Shown piece by piece: positions 23,650 to 34,231 of a stretch of 64,000 bases of DNA. The stretch covers positions 248,001-312,000 of the forward strand of contig JAFEVB010000023.1 in NCBI GenBank assembly GCA_032629725.1, given 5' to 3'. The notes under the pieces were generated by a model, which saw only the letters and a program-made list of their open reading frames with translations, was not told the DNA's origin and ran no database searches. A program made the translations under genes and the position numbers. Within the stretch, counting starts at the first letter, position 1. Each line of letters starts with the position of its first letter. This DNA is from Gremmenia infestans (lineage: Eukaryota; Ascomycota; Leotiomycetes; Helotiales; Hamatocanthoscyphaceae).

Positions 23650-24134
23650 TGTAACGATCGCCTAACTCACATAGTGCTAGGGTAAGTCTTATGACTTAAG
23701 TTAGGTCCCTAGACCTAGGTTATTATTAGATTAATATTAGTATCTATTAATAGATTACTAGTTGCTATACTTAGAAGTATAGCTTATTATAAAGTATAAA
23801 GTAATAAGCGTGTATTAGGAAATACTATTTAAGTTAAGTATAAAGCTTCTATCTAATAGGTAACAACCTAGCTTTATATAGAACCCCTATGCCGCTAGTC
23901 GACCGTGGTCGACTTAACTACTATTGATCTAGTCGACTGCTTGCTAGTTGACTAGTTGATCGTATCACGTGACTAATCACGTAGTATAATAACCAAATGT
24001 TAGTAGGCCTACTCCCTAATAAATATACCTAAATACGTATATATAAGACTATAACCTCCTTTCTAGGGGTTCTCCTATATCTAAAGCTAGATACTAAGCC
24101 TAAGGTCCCTTAGTTATATATTATGTTCGTAATA
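23650..24134 (-). repeat. 5' LTR of gypsy element
   Basis: 485 bp, equal in length to the 3' LTR and less degraded (it starts TGTAACGATCG on the plus strand where the other copy has TATAACGATCG). The primer-binding site should lie at about 23635-23649 on the minus strand, but it is too altered for me to assign a tRNA. Confidence 0.9.
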
Positions 24135-24149
24135 ATTTAATAACAAATA

Positions 24150-24480
24150 CGAAGTAAGCTAGCTATAGAAGCTAGCTATAGAAAGGAAGCTAGCTATAGA
24201 AGCTAGATATGGAGGCTAGCTAATTAAATAACCTAGCTAGCTATTTAACTTAGCTTATTATATAAGCTAGCTAGTAATAGAAGCTAGCTTAAGTTTAAAA
24301 TAACTCTTAATTTCATATTAATTTTTATATTAATATAACTATTATAAGTCATATAATATATTACCTATAGGTCCCTATAGATACCTACGAAAAAATCAAG
24401 GACCTAAGACCTAACCCATAGGTCTAGAAATCCCTAAGGACCCGCCTATGGGAACCTATGGGTCGGGTACCTATGGGTAA
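24150..24480 (-). repeat. Right arm of long inverted repeat
   Basis: Reverse complement of the left arm at 17100-17450, with tandem AGCTAGCTATAGA units at 24150-24215 and CCTATGGG words at 24440-24480. It ends in the TAGACCTCACCA-type terminus next to CCAAAGAT at 24503. Confidence 0.8.
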
Positions 24481-24510
24481 TTGGGTCTTGTGGTGAGGTC
24501 TACCAAAGAT

Positions 24511-25289
24511 CTCCTAGATATAGAGTTGCAGCCAACTAAAGGAATTTGTGAACACATTATGAGCTGAGGCTTAGTCTGTCCTGATTTAGCTTATCATGTA
24601 GCGGTAAGCCGTGTTGCCATACCTTTAGGGAGACTTTCGAAGCCGAGAAAACTTTCCTCTATCACCGTCCTGATTACCATACCTGTTCTTAGAAAGTTTT
24701 AACGCAAGAATGGGAACATATTCGTGATTCGCTGGTAGAATTGCCTTAGAAAGGTATATGAACCTCGAAATAAATAGAACTTGGGATAAGACATTAGACA
24801 AGGAGAGAATGGTAAGTGCCTGTCAGCTTTTTGCAAGATGGGTGCCATCTAATAGGAGCGATAGTCTACAAGGTCGTAGCTGCCTGCCTAGTGTTCAAAG
24901 TGCCGTGCTTGAGCTTACTATTTATATCACATAAATAACAACTGACATCACAATATCACCGCGTCGACGTAGCTTGGGTGCTAGAAGCGTTCGCTTCTTT
25001 TGAAAAGGGGGCTATGGCACGTGATGGTGATTAGTTCCGGTTGATTTAAAAGTTGTCTGTATAGCCCATAGGAGTATGGCAAAATGAAAATATCCATATA
25101 GTTCGATAGCACAGCCTCTGATTTCTACCTAGGCAGATTCAAGGAGCTACTGAGACTTTACCTAAGTAGATTGCGAGAGGGGGTGAATCACATGATAAGT
25201 GCTTCATCATATGCACTTCTGGTGACTCTTCTAGATTCGTTCTTTTCTAGACATGTTTTCAGATACTTCCCAACGCACCTGTCAAGAGA
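24511..25289. other. Spacer right of transposon block
   Basis: No gene seen. Composition returns towards the window average. Confidence 0.5.
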
Positions 25290-25560
25290 TCGTGCACCGC
25301 ATTGATAGAATGTCCACTCGTCGAGATGTTGCAGTACTGGAAGCAACCCTGGAAGTCGCCGGCGCCTTGGGTACTGTACTGGCTGATGCCGCAATAGGTA
25401 GAGAAGTTTGAGGACTGAGTTTAGGTGCTAATTGCGAAGGCGCAGGATTCTAGTGGAGTTGGGGGTGCGCCAGTTGTACTGTAAGATTCGCTATGGTTGA
25501 GATGATTGATGGTTGAAATGGCTGACATGTTTGACATGTTTCCAATTGCAGGGATATCAA
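25290..25560 (-). pseudogene. Fragment of a small Cys-containing ORF, probably decayed
   Basis: One minus-strand frame runs from about 25560 downwards through PPTPLESCAFAIST, one TAA, then YCGISQYSTQGAGDFQGCFQ and YCNISTSG, ending at a TGA and a TAG. The TAA could be a Gln codon changed by a transition. The Cys-rich, Ser/Thr-rich composition is reminiscent of small secreted proteins, but there is no signal peptide in frame and I do not recognise a family. A GTGCGT donor near the end could alternatively mean an intron and an intact gene. Confidence 0.3.
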
Positions 25561-26022
25561 GTTGGTGGAGTGTGGATGTATTTATTGCGCTAATGGTGTT
25601 CGGTGTTCGATGTCAGTACAGTATAACAGTCGTTTCATCTGTGAGAGCTTTATACTGCGCTCTAGGGCGCTGGCGTAGGCTGACCAACAGGGGTGAGATC
25701 GGGGCTGACACAAGGGAGTTGAATCATAATTATTCTTGTTTGAAGTTCGGGGTAACCAACATCGAAATCGTGAGATAAGGTCAAGGAAGGCGGACTGTTG
25801 TCAAATAACAAAGGGAGACTGGTACTCCGTACAAATGCTGAACCAAGTGGGCGTTCCAAGCGTGGAGTACTCAAACTAAGTATTACTACGCTTGATATAA
25901 GTAGAGGAGATTATAAATATGAGTAATACTACTATAGATAGCTTTTGTACCGCGCATATTCAGAATCCCTTGCGTTTCTAGCCAACGCGCAGATAAAACA
26001 GAAGTAGACATACATACGTTCC

Positions 26023-27321
26023 CTAAAACAAAGCATGAACCGTTCTCATTGGCATATTTTTCCATGTCTTCTCTGGCGGCATATCATTCGGGTCTAGCTC
26101 GAAACTTTTGCGCCCAGAGACGATATCCATATCTCCAGCAGAAATCCAGACTCTCCAGCTCCGATCGTAGACCTTCCGCCGAAATACAGCACGATAATAA
26201 TAGGCGCCGCGATATAGTTTTGTAAGAAGGCTGATGCGTTTGAGGGCCCCCCAAGAGGCTGTAACAAAACTTAGCTTGCTTATTTGCAGAAACAGGGGTT
26301 TCTTTCGGAGGTGGAATGACGAGACTTACGAAAAGCGCCACATAAAATGTAGCAACCAAGCACAGTATGTTCAAAACCAATCCATACCAACTTCCTACAA
26401 CACCAAACGTGGCTCATATTTCGTTTGAGCGCGAGGTGGCGTTGTCGGCCTACATCTCACTCTCTAGCTCAACTTACCACCTCTGGTAACTCGGCCTTGA
26501 CATGCACCTGAACCCTCCACGCATGTCGGAAGCGGATGTGCGCCAAGCAGATCGCAGCCCAGATGAAGAAGAAGGAAAGACCCGATAGCGCTAACAGCCA
26601 GTTGAATACAGTTCCTTCATTATTTGACTCTCCAATGAAAGCTAGAAGGCCAAAAGCTAGCTGGATAAATACGTCCCATATCGGACGGCCCTGTGAATCA
26701 ACGCAGGCCAAAGCTTTAGGCGCCATACACGCTCTGCGAGAGCTTGCATGGTTCTTGTAGAGCCAAAAGTGCACGAGTTTGCAACGCTAATAACAGAGAT
26801 GGTGATAATGACATTAAAGATTGATGGTAAGGCCTTTATCTGCGCCAAGCGGATAGCAACTACGAACGGTGTGTATTTAGAATTGGCGCCTGTATAATTG
26901 AGGAGATTGTCGTTGGAGTAGGGGACAATGAGTCCTAGAATAAACAATGAAATAACGTAGAAGAAGCTTGAACCGTACAGAGGAGCATCGACCCGACGAT
27001 TATACATCCGAGGACCAGACTTGCTGGTCCACCAGTCGAGAGGGCACTTCCAGAGCCGATGAAAAGACCGGCTCCAATTGCACCACCTTGGTAGAGAAAG
27101 TAGCTGCTGGCCTTGAAGACAGCTTAACCTGAAAAATATTTATCTATAGCAATCATTTGCATGTGTCTGCCCTTCAGCTTCCGCGCTGAAGCAGCCGCCT
27201 TGACAATGTTTCCTTGATCAGCACTCTCTAAATCAGTGTGGCTTGGAACATAGGTTTGCTGGGTCTCCGGCTTTTTCTCTATATCGACGGCAGCCTCTTT
27301 TGAGGGAGAAGAGTCCGCCAT
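26023..27321 (-). pseudogene. Amino-acid permease (AAT/YAT family) pseudogene with internal deletion
   Basis: The start (ATG at 27321) gives the normal hydrophilic N-terminus and LKGRHMQMIAI, then GGAIGAGLFIGSG and LSTGGPASLVLG of helix 1-2, up to MLLCTVQA. The sequence then jumps directly to SSFFYVISLFILGLIVPYSN, which belongs to the region after helix 7; roughly 170-200 residues in between are missing and the frame shifts at the join near 26960. A second frameshift sits near 26735 (LAERV against MAPKALACVDSQGRP). Later pieces are TVFNWLLALSGLS, VVGSWYGLVLNILCLVATFY and, in a third frame, GRKSFELDPNDMPPEKTWKN with a TAG stop at 26023-26025. One in-frame TGA precedes VVGSWYG. An intron after TVE/PEV-type sequence (donor GTAAGTTGAG near 26472) and another after FYVALF (GTAAGTC) remain recognisable. 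The protein cannot fold as a 12-helix carrier. Confidence 0.85.
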
Positions 27322-28964
27322 TGGAATGTTTTGTTGTTCGTGAGATAATTAAAAGATTCGAAAATCAAGACGTAACAAGTAAACCCAACTATATCTATCG
27401 CTAGAGGGCAAGGGCGGTCGATGTGTATAATGGAGTCGCGACTAACACCCTCGCAAATAAAAGCTGCCGATTCAATCACCATACAGCCACTCTGCATGTG
27501 CGACCTTGTGTTCAGTGAATCACATTCATCGCCGTATGGAAAATGGCGTAGTATATCCCCAACCAAGCATCGAAAAACAATGGTGGGTGCATTTGATTCG
27601 CGAGTGGCAGGTGCCGCAGGGATCACCGACATAGTGTTCCACAGGCTTCATGAATTAATGGTAGGTAGCTGGGTAAAGCGATAAGACAGGGAAGATGAAG
27701 ATGCGTCTGCTCATGGGGTGGCTTGATGTTACTATGGGCTCTCGCCTGATTGGCGGGAAGGTGCGAAGATAGGTGCGGGTTATTCTCTCAATATCAAGCT
27801 CCTGTATACTGTAACGGCTACACCCCTAGCTTTTGTCACAGTACGGCAACGTCCATTGATAATATCTCTCCTCCCGTAACCGCACTCTTCGTGTGAAGTT
27901 TCTCAACACACTAACGCTTATTTGCGACTAATTTTGTACATTCCCATTGAATACTTTCAACGCGAAGAGCGAACAAGCACAAATACTCTCGTCCACTCGG
28001 TAGTAAGAATAGCGCAGCTCGACGTGGTTCAGGGCTTCGAAAGAAAGTCCACGGCTTTCCGTCAAGTTTTACCACGGGAGACAGTATTGAGCTCGTCTCG
28101 CAATAATTGACCGAGGCAGCGTGCAAAGGTCGATCAATTGCGTCTCGAGTAGCAATATCTGGGCGGTCATCCTCAAGCACTGTTTAACCAAGAGAAATTC
28201 ATGTGTGGAGAACTACTCACAACACTTTGCATGTCGTACACTAGAGGAAGCATAGTTGCGGCAAGATTGGAAAGACTTTTGGTACCACCAAACCGACCGG
28301 ATGTACGAAACCGTGATTCAATTATTGAGAGCTGACGACTTCAGCAAGACCTCTCTGCACGCCGTAGTGCGGCTTCTGAACAAACTCAATACAGAACAGA
28401 ACAGAACGCAAGCTATTCAAAATGGCAAGTTCACTATGTTCTTTTAGACATCGTGCTGGATCGAAATATGCTGACCCGCATCTGGAAAAGAAAAGGCAGG
28501 TTCACTGGCAGCACATTGACCTAGCTCCTAGATGCTAAGAAGTGAGCTGATGAAGGGAGGGCTGATCACAAGGTTCTGGTGAGCTCCGACACTAATCGAC
28601 ACAGAAAAGGTTCATAATGGGTTTGTCGTCTTGTTCGGAGCGGACACAGCTTGTCTTGACCCCAGGGGTGATGTTGGAGGATATACCAGGAAGCAGTCTA
28701 AGGGTTGCGCTCTGGCTAATAGAGTAAGCCTACAAAGCTTACCTGAATTTACAGTAGCGAGGTCCACCTACTAGATTTTGCCATGCTCCACTAGCTCTAC
28801 AGTTGGAAACGAAGAAGCTAATTGTTTTTCAAGTGGAGAAAATAAATCCCTGAGCAAAGCCCGGGACGGCGAAGTGAAATCTTAAAATACCCTTCAGCAT
28901 ACCATCTTCGACTACATGTCGATACTGCTCAAAAAAGGAAATGGCCCCCTGGTTCTAAACGAAA
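27322..28964. other. Spacer without supported gene
   Basis: Short open frames occur on both strands (27421-27684, 27911-28180, 28256-28447), none with recognisable domains. Nothing else seen. Confidence 0.5.
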
Positions 28965-30256
28965 TCAAGGAAGAGCTAGAGGTGTTGGGATCACATTCTG
29001 TTCACTATTCGCAATTCCACTCCAGACCCCTTCTCCATCCTCACCCCCACTCGCCGTATTGACAAAACGCGTGTAGTATTGAGTAGCCCCTTCGTGCGGG
29101 GCTTCGAAAGCAATATTCTGATACTGAATCTCAAAGTGCCAACTCTTAGCACATTCATGGTCTACAAACTGAACCGCAACTCCCGTTGAGTTGTCCGCGA
29201 AAGTGCCATGCACTCCAGCACCATATTGAAGGAGCATCGTAGCATATTTGCCTTCCGAGGACACGGTATCGTTGGTGGTAGCGAAGATTTCCACGCCGTC
29301 TTTGGTGAGAAAAGCGGACGTGTATGTTTTTCCGTCAATGGCTGATAGCCAGACCCAATACACCGCGGTGTAAGGACCTGTTACATTACGTAGCCATTAC
29401 CAATGTTGGGCTATGAGATTCTAGGTAAACGGGGCGTAGTTGCGGACATAGCCTCTAATGCCGCCGAAAGAGAATAGAACTCCGCCTAGAATTAAGGAGG
29501 TGTTGACGGTTCTAGCAGGGATAGCTTCGCTCCAGTATATAAGGGGTCCTAGAGCAAGGGATGCGGTTGGCGATAGGGCGATTTCACCTTCTGGGTAGCG
29601 AGCTAGGTCCTAGGACTTTAATAAGAAGTTGCTAGAGACTTGTGGACTAGCGACAACAATATTGACTTGCCTCAAACTATTGGAGACCTGGAATAAGAAA
29701 TTGATGCCTTCACTAGTTTGGTTCTAGATACCCTTAGTATCGCCTCTACAGGTGGTGGCCGTAGATTTATTAACGAAGAGCATAGTGCTAAATGTAGTGC
29801 CATTAGACTATACTGCGTTAAGTCCTATATAAAGGTTCCTATATCCTAGAGAAGCAAGAGCTGGGTCCTTGAAAAAGGTAATAGCAACACTGGATTTTCT
29901 ATTAGAAGACACTGCGTTAAAGTACTAGTACTCCTATGCAGTTTTATTGATTGCTGATAACTTTGGGACTTTGAATAGATCTGTTGGGGAAGTATTGATG
30001 GTGACAGGACCTTGAATAGATTCAAAGCCACTGTTGTAGGAGTCAGCGTTGCTTGATCTAATGGGATATCTCTTAGGGGTAGGTAATTCCTCAAAACTTC
30101 CAAAGTAACAGAAAGAACCGCGCTATGTTTTTTTCAGAAAATGGGAAGAACAATCTTAGAAATTACTTACGTGACAAGACTGGTGGTACAAGCTGGTGAA
30201 GGGAAGGAGGCACCAATGGGCAGCAGCAAAGCCGAGGAGAGAAGTAGGGAATACAT
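28965..30256 (-). pseudogene. Diels-Alderase-like (AttH / CrtC-fold) secreted protein, RIP-inactivated
   Basis: Starting at the ATG at 30256, a signal peptide (MYSLLLSSALLLPIGASFPS) is followed by a 48-nt intron (30123-30170; GTAAGT to CATAG), after which the frame appears shifted by one base. The body reads NADSYNSGFESIQGPVTINT, then the family motif (W)EY(W)YFNAVSS with both Trp replaced by TAG (29934-29936 and 29925-29927), FSFGGIRGYVRNYAPFT, LIAQHW, VTGPYTAVYWVWL, SAFLTKDGVEIFATT, and HGTFADNSTG. About seven in-frame stops occur, nearly all TAG where a Trp is expected. The family includes pericyclase-type enzymes of polyketide/decalin pathways (CghA, Phm7-like) and other lipocalin-like proteins; the C-terminal 132 codons (29363-28965) are still open. 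No polyketide synthase is nearby. Confidence 0.75.
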
Positions 30257-32541
30257 CTGGAGACCACAAATGCTCTTCACCTTTCTCAAAGACTGGAAGG
30301 GAGGTCTGGACTGTTTCCCCCTAAAATCGCAGATGCTCTGGATTCGCACACGTCAATAATATGTACGTATGATAATTTACAAGATGCTTACCACAAAAAC
30401 AGGGGACAAGCTATCCAATAGGATGTGTTAAAACCCAAAATTCTCCGGTTACCGAAGTTGCACAACGTAAGATGCTGACGTCTAATTATTACTGGTACGG
30501 AGTACTCTTTTAAGTCTGACTGTCCCACTCTAAACCCACTAAATAGCGTAGATATGTAGAATCCTATAGTCTGACTAGCTCTTTACCCTAGCATAGGTCC
30601 TGAAGTTCATAGGTTTCAGAGTGGGAATTCTAAGCTCAGGCCTCTTAAGAGCCTTGTACACCGTAGCAACACACAAATTATGTTTATGGCCCCTGAACAC
30701 GGTAAACATCAAACGAGACGGGAATCTGTAATATCGCAATGTCTGTCACGACGCGAATAGAATATACCAATTCCAATGAGCAATTACATGACTTCTAGAA
30801 ATGGATTATATGAGTAGAAGTAAGGGGAATGCGGGAGGGGCAGTTGTAGTGCTCCTAGGTTCGTGGAATAACGTATAATATTATCTTGTCAGACCAATAT
30901 AATTCCCCCCAAAAGAGATCGTGGTCTGCAGCTATCTTTAGCAATTAAAGGAATGATAATAGGCGTCGGTACGTACCTGCCTTAATTGCCATGCCGAGTA
31001 AGATGCTGACGAGAACGGATTTTCCTTTCAATTCCTGGACCCCTCAAGTTCGGTTCATTGGATGAATGAATTAGAAGCCAGGTACGTGTAATATGGGAGC
31101 GAATCCCACAGCTCCAAGTCGATCTAGCTGGTATCCAAATGGCCTTAACTCCACGAAGCTGTGTAATAAAACGCGCCATGACCAGCTTTGCTATGATCGC
31201 ACTCGGTTCCCAATCACCTCTGCCATTTGTTCGCATCTTTCGTCTTACTCACTCAAAGCCACAATCCTCACAATCCATTTCCAAAACAGTGGATTCGTAC
31301 CCCAAAGCCCCCGTTGGAGCTCTGGGCATAGCATTTGATCGGTTTCAGAATGAACCTTTCAGAATCCAAGATTGCCCTACCTCCCAAATGGCAGGCCTTT
31401 GATATTGGGGGTTTAGTCCTGGGAATGAGATTTGCCGCAGTCGTCTGTAATGCTTGAAGTATGCTGGTAATGATGATCAAATTTTGGTTGCGGGACGTCT
31501 CAGAACTGAGAGTTTTGGCATATTTCTATCCGCGATACTATAGAAGTGCTAGGCAGGAAAGGTCAGGACGAAGCGCTACTCCTTCAACCAATATAATGGT
31601 TTCGAAAAGTTGCTCTCTTTCTTCTTCTTGTTACCCGAGAATTTCCACCTTGGACCATTCTCGCAGCTAGAAAAATGATTACTATCAAGAACCGACTGTG
31701 AATTTCAATATCATCTCCTACTAGGAGACCTAAAACTTTAATCGATGGAAACAATAGAACACCAAACTCGCACTCGCGTATAAAAATAATTTCTCCAGAA
31801 CTCAGTGTCTAGTAATAACTTCTCGCAGAACATCCATGTAAAAAGATATGGATTCGCCTTGACTGGAAAAGAGGCGGGGAGATATTGATTTTTTAAGACC
31901 CCCCTGCCCCCCTACAAACGAGGCTCATGCCGTTAACTCCACCATCATCTCCACTGGAGCCCTTCTCGCAGAACTAACTTAGAACGCTAGAACGTTGCTG
32001 GTCACCGCACGAGACGAAATACCAGTTTCAACGCTGCTAACGAAGCGCAAGAGAAGCGTTGATTGGGTATTCCGTAGGGCCAATGTCTCGTAAGGCAGAT
32101 CGCCTGTATAAAAATAAAGATAATCTCCAAGCGCATCCTTGCAAGTGTCAGATACCCGCTTTAGTCTATATTTTTCGTAAAAAGCGGCGAATGAAACATG
32201 GAACTCATAGACTAACGAACAACGGAGGTACGAGGTACGGATAGAGCATGCTTCGCGACTATGTTAGAAGCCAATCATGAGCGTTAGGGGCGGTGCTTAC
32301 AGTCTCAGCCCCTCTCCGCTTCCTTTGCTTGATGCTGACCCGCGCCCTCGTACTTTTCCCTAGTCACCTCGTGGCCCTGGGTTTCGAATTTAATCCAGCC
32401 AGGTCCCCATTTCCTGGAAACCGTGGATAGATGCCTTTGTCTTCCTTGGTACAGTAAAGTATCGTCAATCGTTTCTATACTTTTAACTTCTTCGCCGTTT
32501 GATCGCGTTCTTTAGAGCTTTTAGAAGTTATTTCTGCAATC
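30257..32541. other. 2.3-kb spacer, partly degenerate
   Basis: No supported gene. Overlapping frames near 30980-31480 on both strands lack family similarity. GTACGGAGTAC lies at 30495-30505, and poly-C strings occur near 31900. The last 100 nt form the promoter of the lectin gene. Confidence 0.5.
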
Positions 32542-33627
32542 ATGTCGTTATTCGATACTAATTATTGGTATACACTGTATACCAAAACGAACAATAGCAT
32601 GGCCATGCATGGCGGAAATGTCAATGCTACAACGGGGTCAGGCGCTGTTTACTTGACTTCGATTGGAAAAACCATCGGCGATGCTCAACTGTGGCAATTC
32701 TACCAACAGAACGACTCATACGTGATCCGATGCAAAGGATCTGGAGCGAGCAGTTATATGATCTCAAACAAACCTAATGATCCCTCACCAAGTGAGATTA
32801 CTGGGAATACTGTACCCGCCCTGGGCAACACGAACGTCATCGATCAGGGCATGTTCTGGCAGATTACGCCGTGGAATGACAATTCGTATTATTTCACGAA
32901 TTCGGCGAATAAGACGGGATGGCGAATGCAGGTTCGAGACACGGGCAATTTGTTGGCGATAAGTTCGAATATCACGACGGAAAGCCGAGCTTCGCAGAGC
33001 TTTGAGTGGAAGCAAATTAGTGCCATTAACGACCAGAATTTTTCAACGATTGATGTGGGTGACCCTTGCCTTCGTGCCAGAATATCGTGCTGACGTTGTT
33101 CTGAACAGACCCCATCCAGCACTGCGACCGCTTCAGCTACCAATACAGCTTCAGCGACGGCTTCGGCTTCGGCAACATCCTCTTCGTCCGCTTCTGCTAC
33201 ACCCTCAGCAGTCGCTTCAGACACCCATAGCGGTCTTTCGACCGGTGCAAAGGTTGCAATCGGCGCTTCGATTGGAGGAGTCGTGCTCCTACTCCTATTA
33301 GCTGCATTGATCCGGAGGATGAAGAGACGCTCGCCAGAATATGCAGCCATGTTAAGGAGTCCCAAGGACATCCATCAGGGAGAAGTAGCGAAGATGCAAG
33401 CGGATGGAGGGGAGAGTCAGGTTTACTACAAAGCGGAGCTAGCAGGTCAAGACCCATCGGTATCGAAGAGCCCATCAATCATCAGGTCAGAACTAGGGAC
33501 CACACCACAAGATCCAAGGATGGAATTACCAGCAACGGATGCTAAGCGTCAGTGTGGAGAGTTGTATGCAGAGGAGAGGAATAGTATTGCGCCTGTTGAG
33601 CTTCCTGCGGAACCACGGAGGCCTTGA
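32542..33627 (+). CDS. Ricin-B-like lectin domain protein with C-terminal membrane anchor
   Basis: Exons 32542-33054 and 33109-33627 (54-nt phase-0 intron, GTGGGT donor, AACAG acceptor) encode 343 residues. Residues 1-165 look like a ricin-type beta-trefoil: YWYTLYTKTNNSMAM, AQLWQFYQQNDSYVIRC, MFWQITPWNDNSYYF and SQSFEWKQI are the repeated Q-x-W-like units. A Ser/Thr/Ala-rich linker follows, then one membrane helix (VAIGASIGGVVLLLLLAAL) flanked by RRMKRR, and a 90-residue hydrophilic tail. There is no N-terminal signal peptide, so the helix would act as a signal-anchor with the lectin domain outside; this is inference. It probably binds glycans at the cell surface. A carbohydrate-active enzyme domain is absent. 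Confidence 0.8.
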
Positions 33628-34231
33628 AAGTGTGGAGAAGAGTGTTGGAACGAACAAACAAAAGAAAGTGCATGAGGGAGATGAAACAATCGCAACTAGA
33701 TACCCCGGGGAACTCCGTAAAAATGAGGCAGCGATGGCAAGGCAGAGATGGAGTAAATATTATGAAAGGGTTATATGGAATGGAGCAAGCGAGGGGAGCA
33801 CGCTTGATCCAGCTGCTCAGGATGAGCATCAGAGAAGTCGAATTCGAGTAAGATTTGGAATGTACATAGAACTATGTAGGGATTGGTCAACTAGATCCGT
33901 GCTAGAATAATTAATACAGATGGAATAAGGAAAGATATTTTGGCTTCAGAAATGACACGGGATAATGCAGTCACATGTATTTGAATGGAAAGTACATAGC
34001 AAAAAGCGGTCTGAATACATACACAGACATAGCAATGCTAGAGTGGGGTGACAGGTCCGCATTGGCCGTAAAAATGGTTACGTAAAACAGCCAAAGGGCT
34101 GATATAAGGTTCAGTAGTGCAGACGAAGGAAAGACAAGTCAAGCTCTCCTTGCAATATTTCTGGATCAGATTCTTCACAGAGCTGTGCTGGAATGAAGCG
34201 AGAAAAATATAAAAAAATACAAATAATGATT
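33628..34231. other. Spacer left of the tRNA-like gene
   Basis: No supported gene; the frame at 33539-33910 overlaps the lectin gene's end and is not coding-like. A run of seven A at about 34211-34217 is the likely Pol III terminator (T run on the minus strand) for the adjacent tRNA-like sequence. Confidence 0.5.

Larger units (their letters stand above)
17568..24134 (-). mobile_element. Ty3/gypsy chromovirus LTR retrotransposon, RIP-inactivated
   Basis: A 6567-bp element with two 485-bp LTRs and a 5-bp target duplication ATTTA. On the minus strand the order is 5' LTR, gag, pol, chromodomain, polypurine tract, 3' LTR. Landmarks, read through many stops: a gag CCHC zinc knuckle near 22755-22802; the reverse-transcriptase PF.LTNA motif near 21075-21115; the active-site box near 20985-21020, where the two catalytic Asp codons read Asn (YLNNILVYSD); an integrase zinc-finger CNTC near 19820-19850; the integrase core near 19630-19690; the IHxVFxISLL motif near 18910-18990; and a chromodomain (VEAILD, TKYLVK) near 18730-18880. 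Stops are TAA/TAG at Gln or Trp positions, and Asp-to-Asn changes are frequent, as expected of G-to-A changes on the coding strand. It is not mobile. Confidence 0.92.
17058..24502. mobile_element. Non-autonomous foldback element with hAT-like features, interrupted by a gypsy retrotransposon
   Basis: Identical 8-bp strings CCAAAGAT lie at 17050-17057 and 24503-24510 and fit a target-site duplication. Just inside, the ends are imperfect inverted repeats (TAGAGCTTACCA on the left; TAGACCTCACCA when the right end is reverse-complemented). Beyond these the two sides are long inverted repeats: copies of CCTATGGGT(A/C)C words, then an AT-rich part and a GCTAGCTTCTATA-rich part, left about 17100-17450 and right about 24150-24480. 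Without the inserted gypsy element (17568-24139 including one target duplicate) the element is about 0.87 kb and has no room for a transposase. An 8-bp duplication with TAG-starting short inverted ends is the hAT pattern; the long foldback arms are unusual for it. Confidence 0.75.

Noticed and set aside
28965..29363. Intact 132-residue gene
   Set aside because: It is the surviving C-terminal part of the Diels-Alderase-like pseudogene; upstream codons continue the same family with stops at Trp positions.
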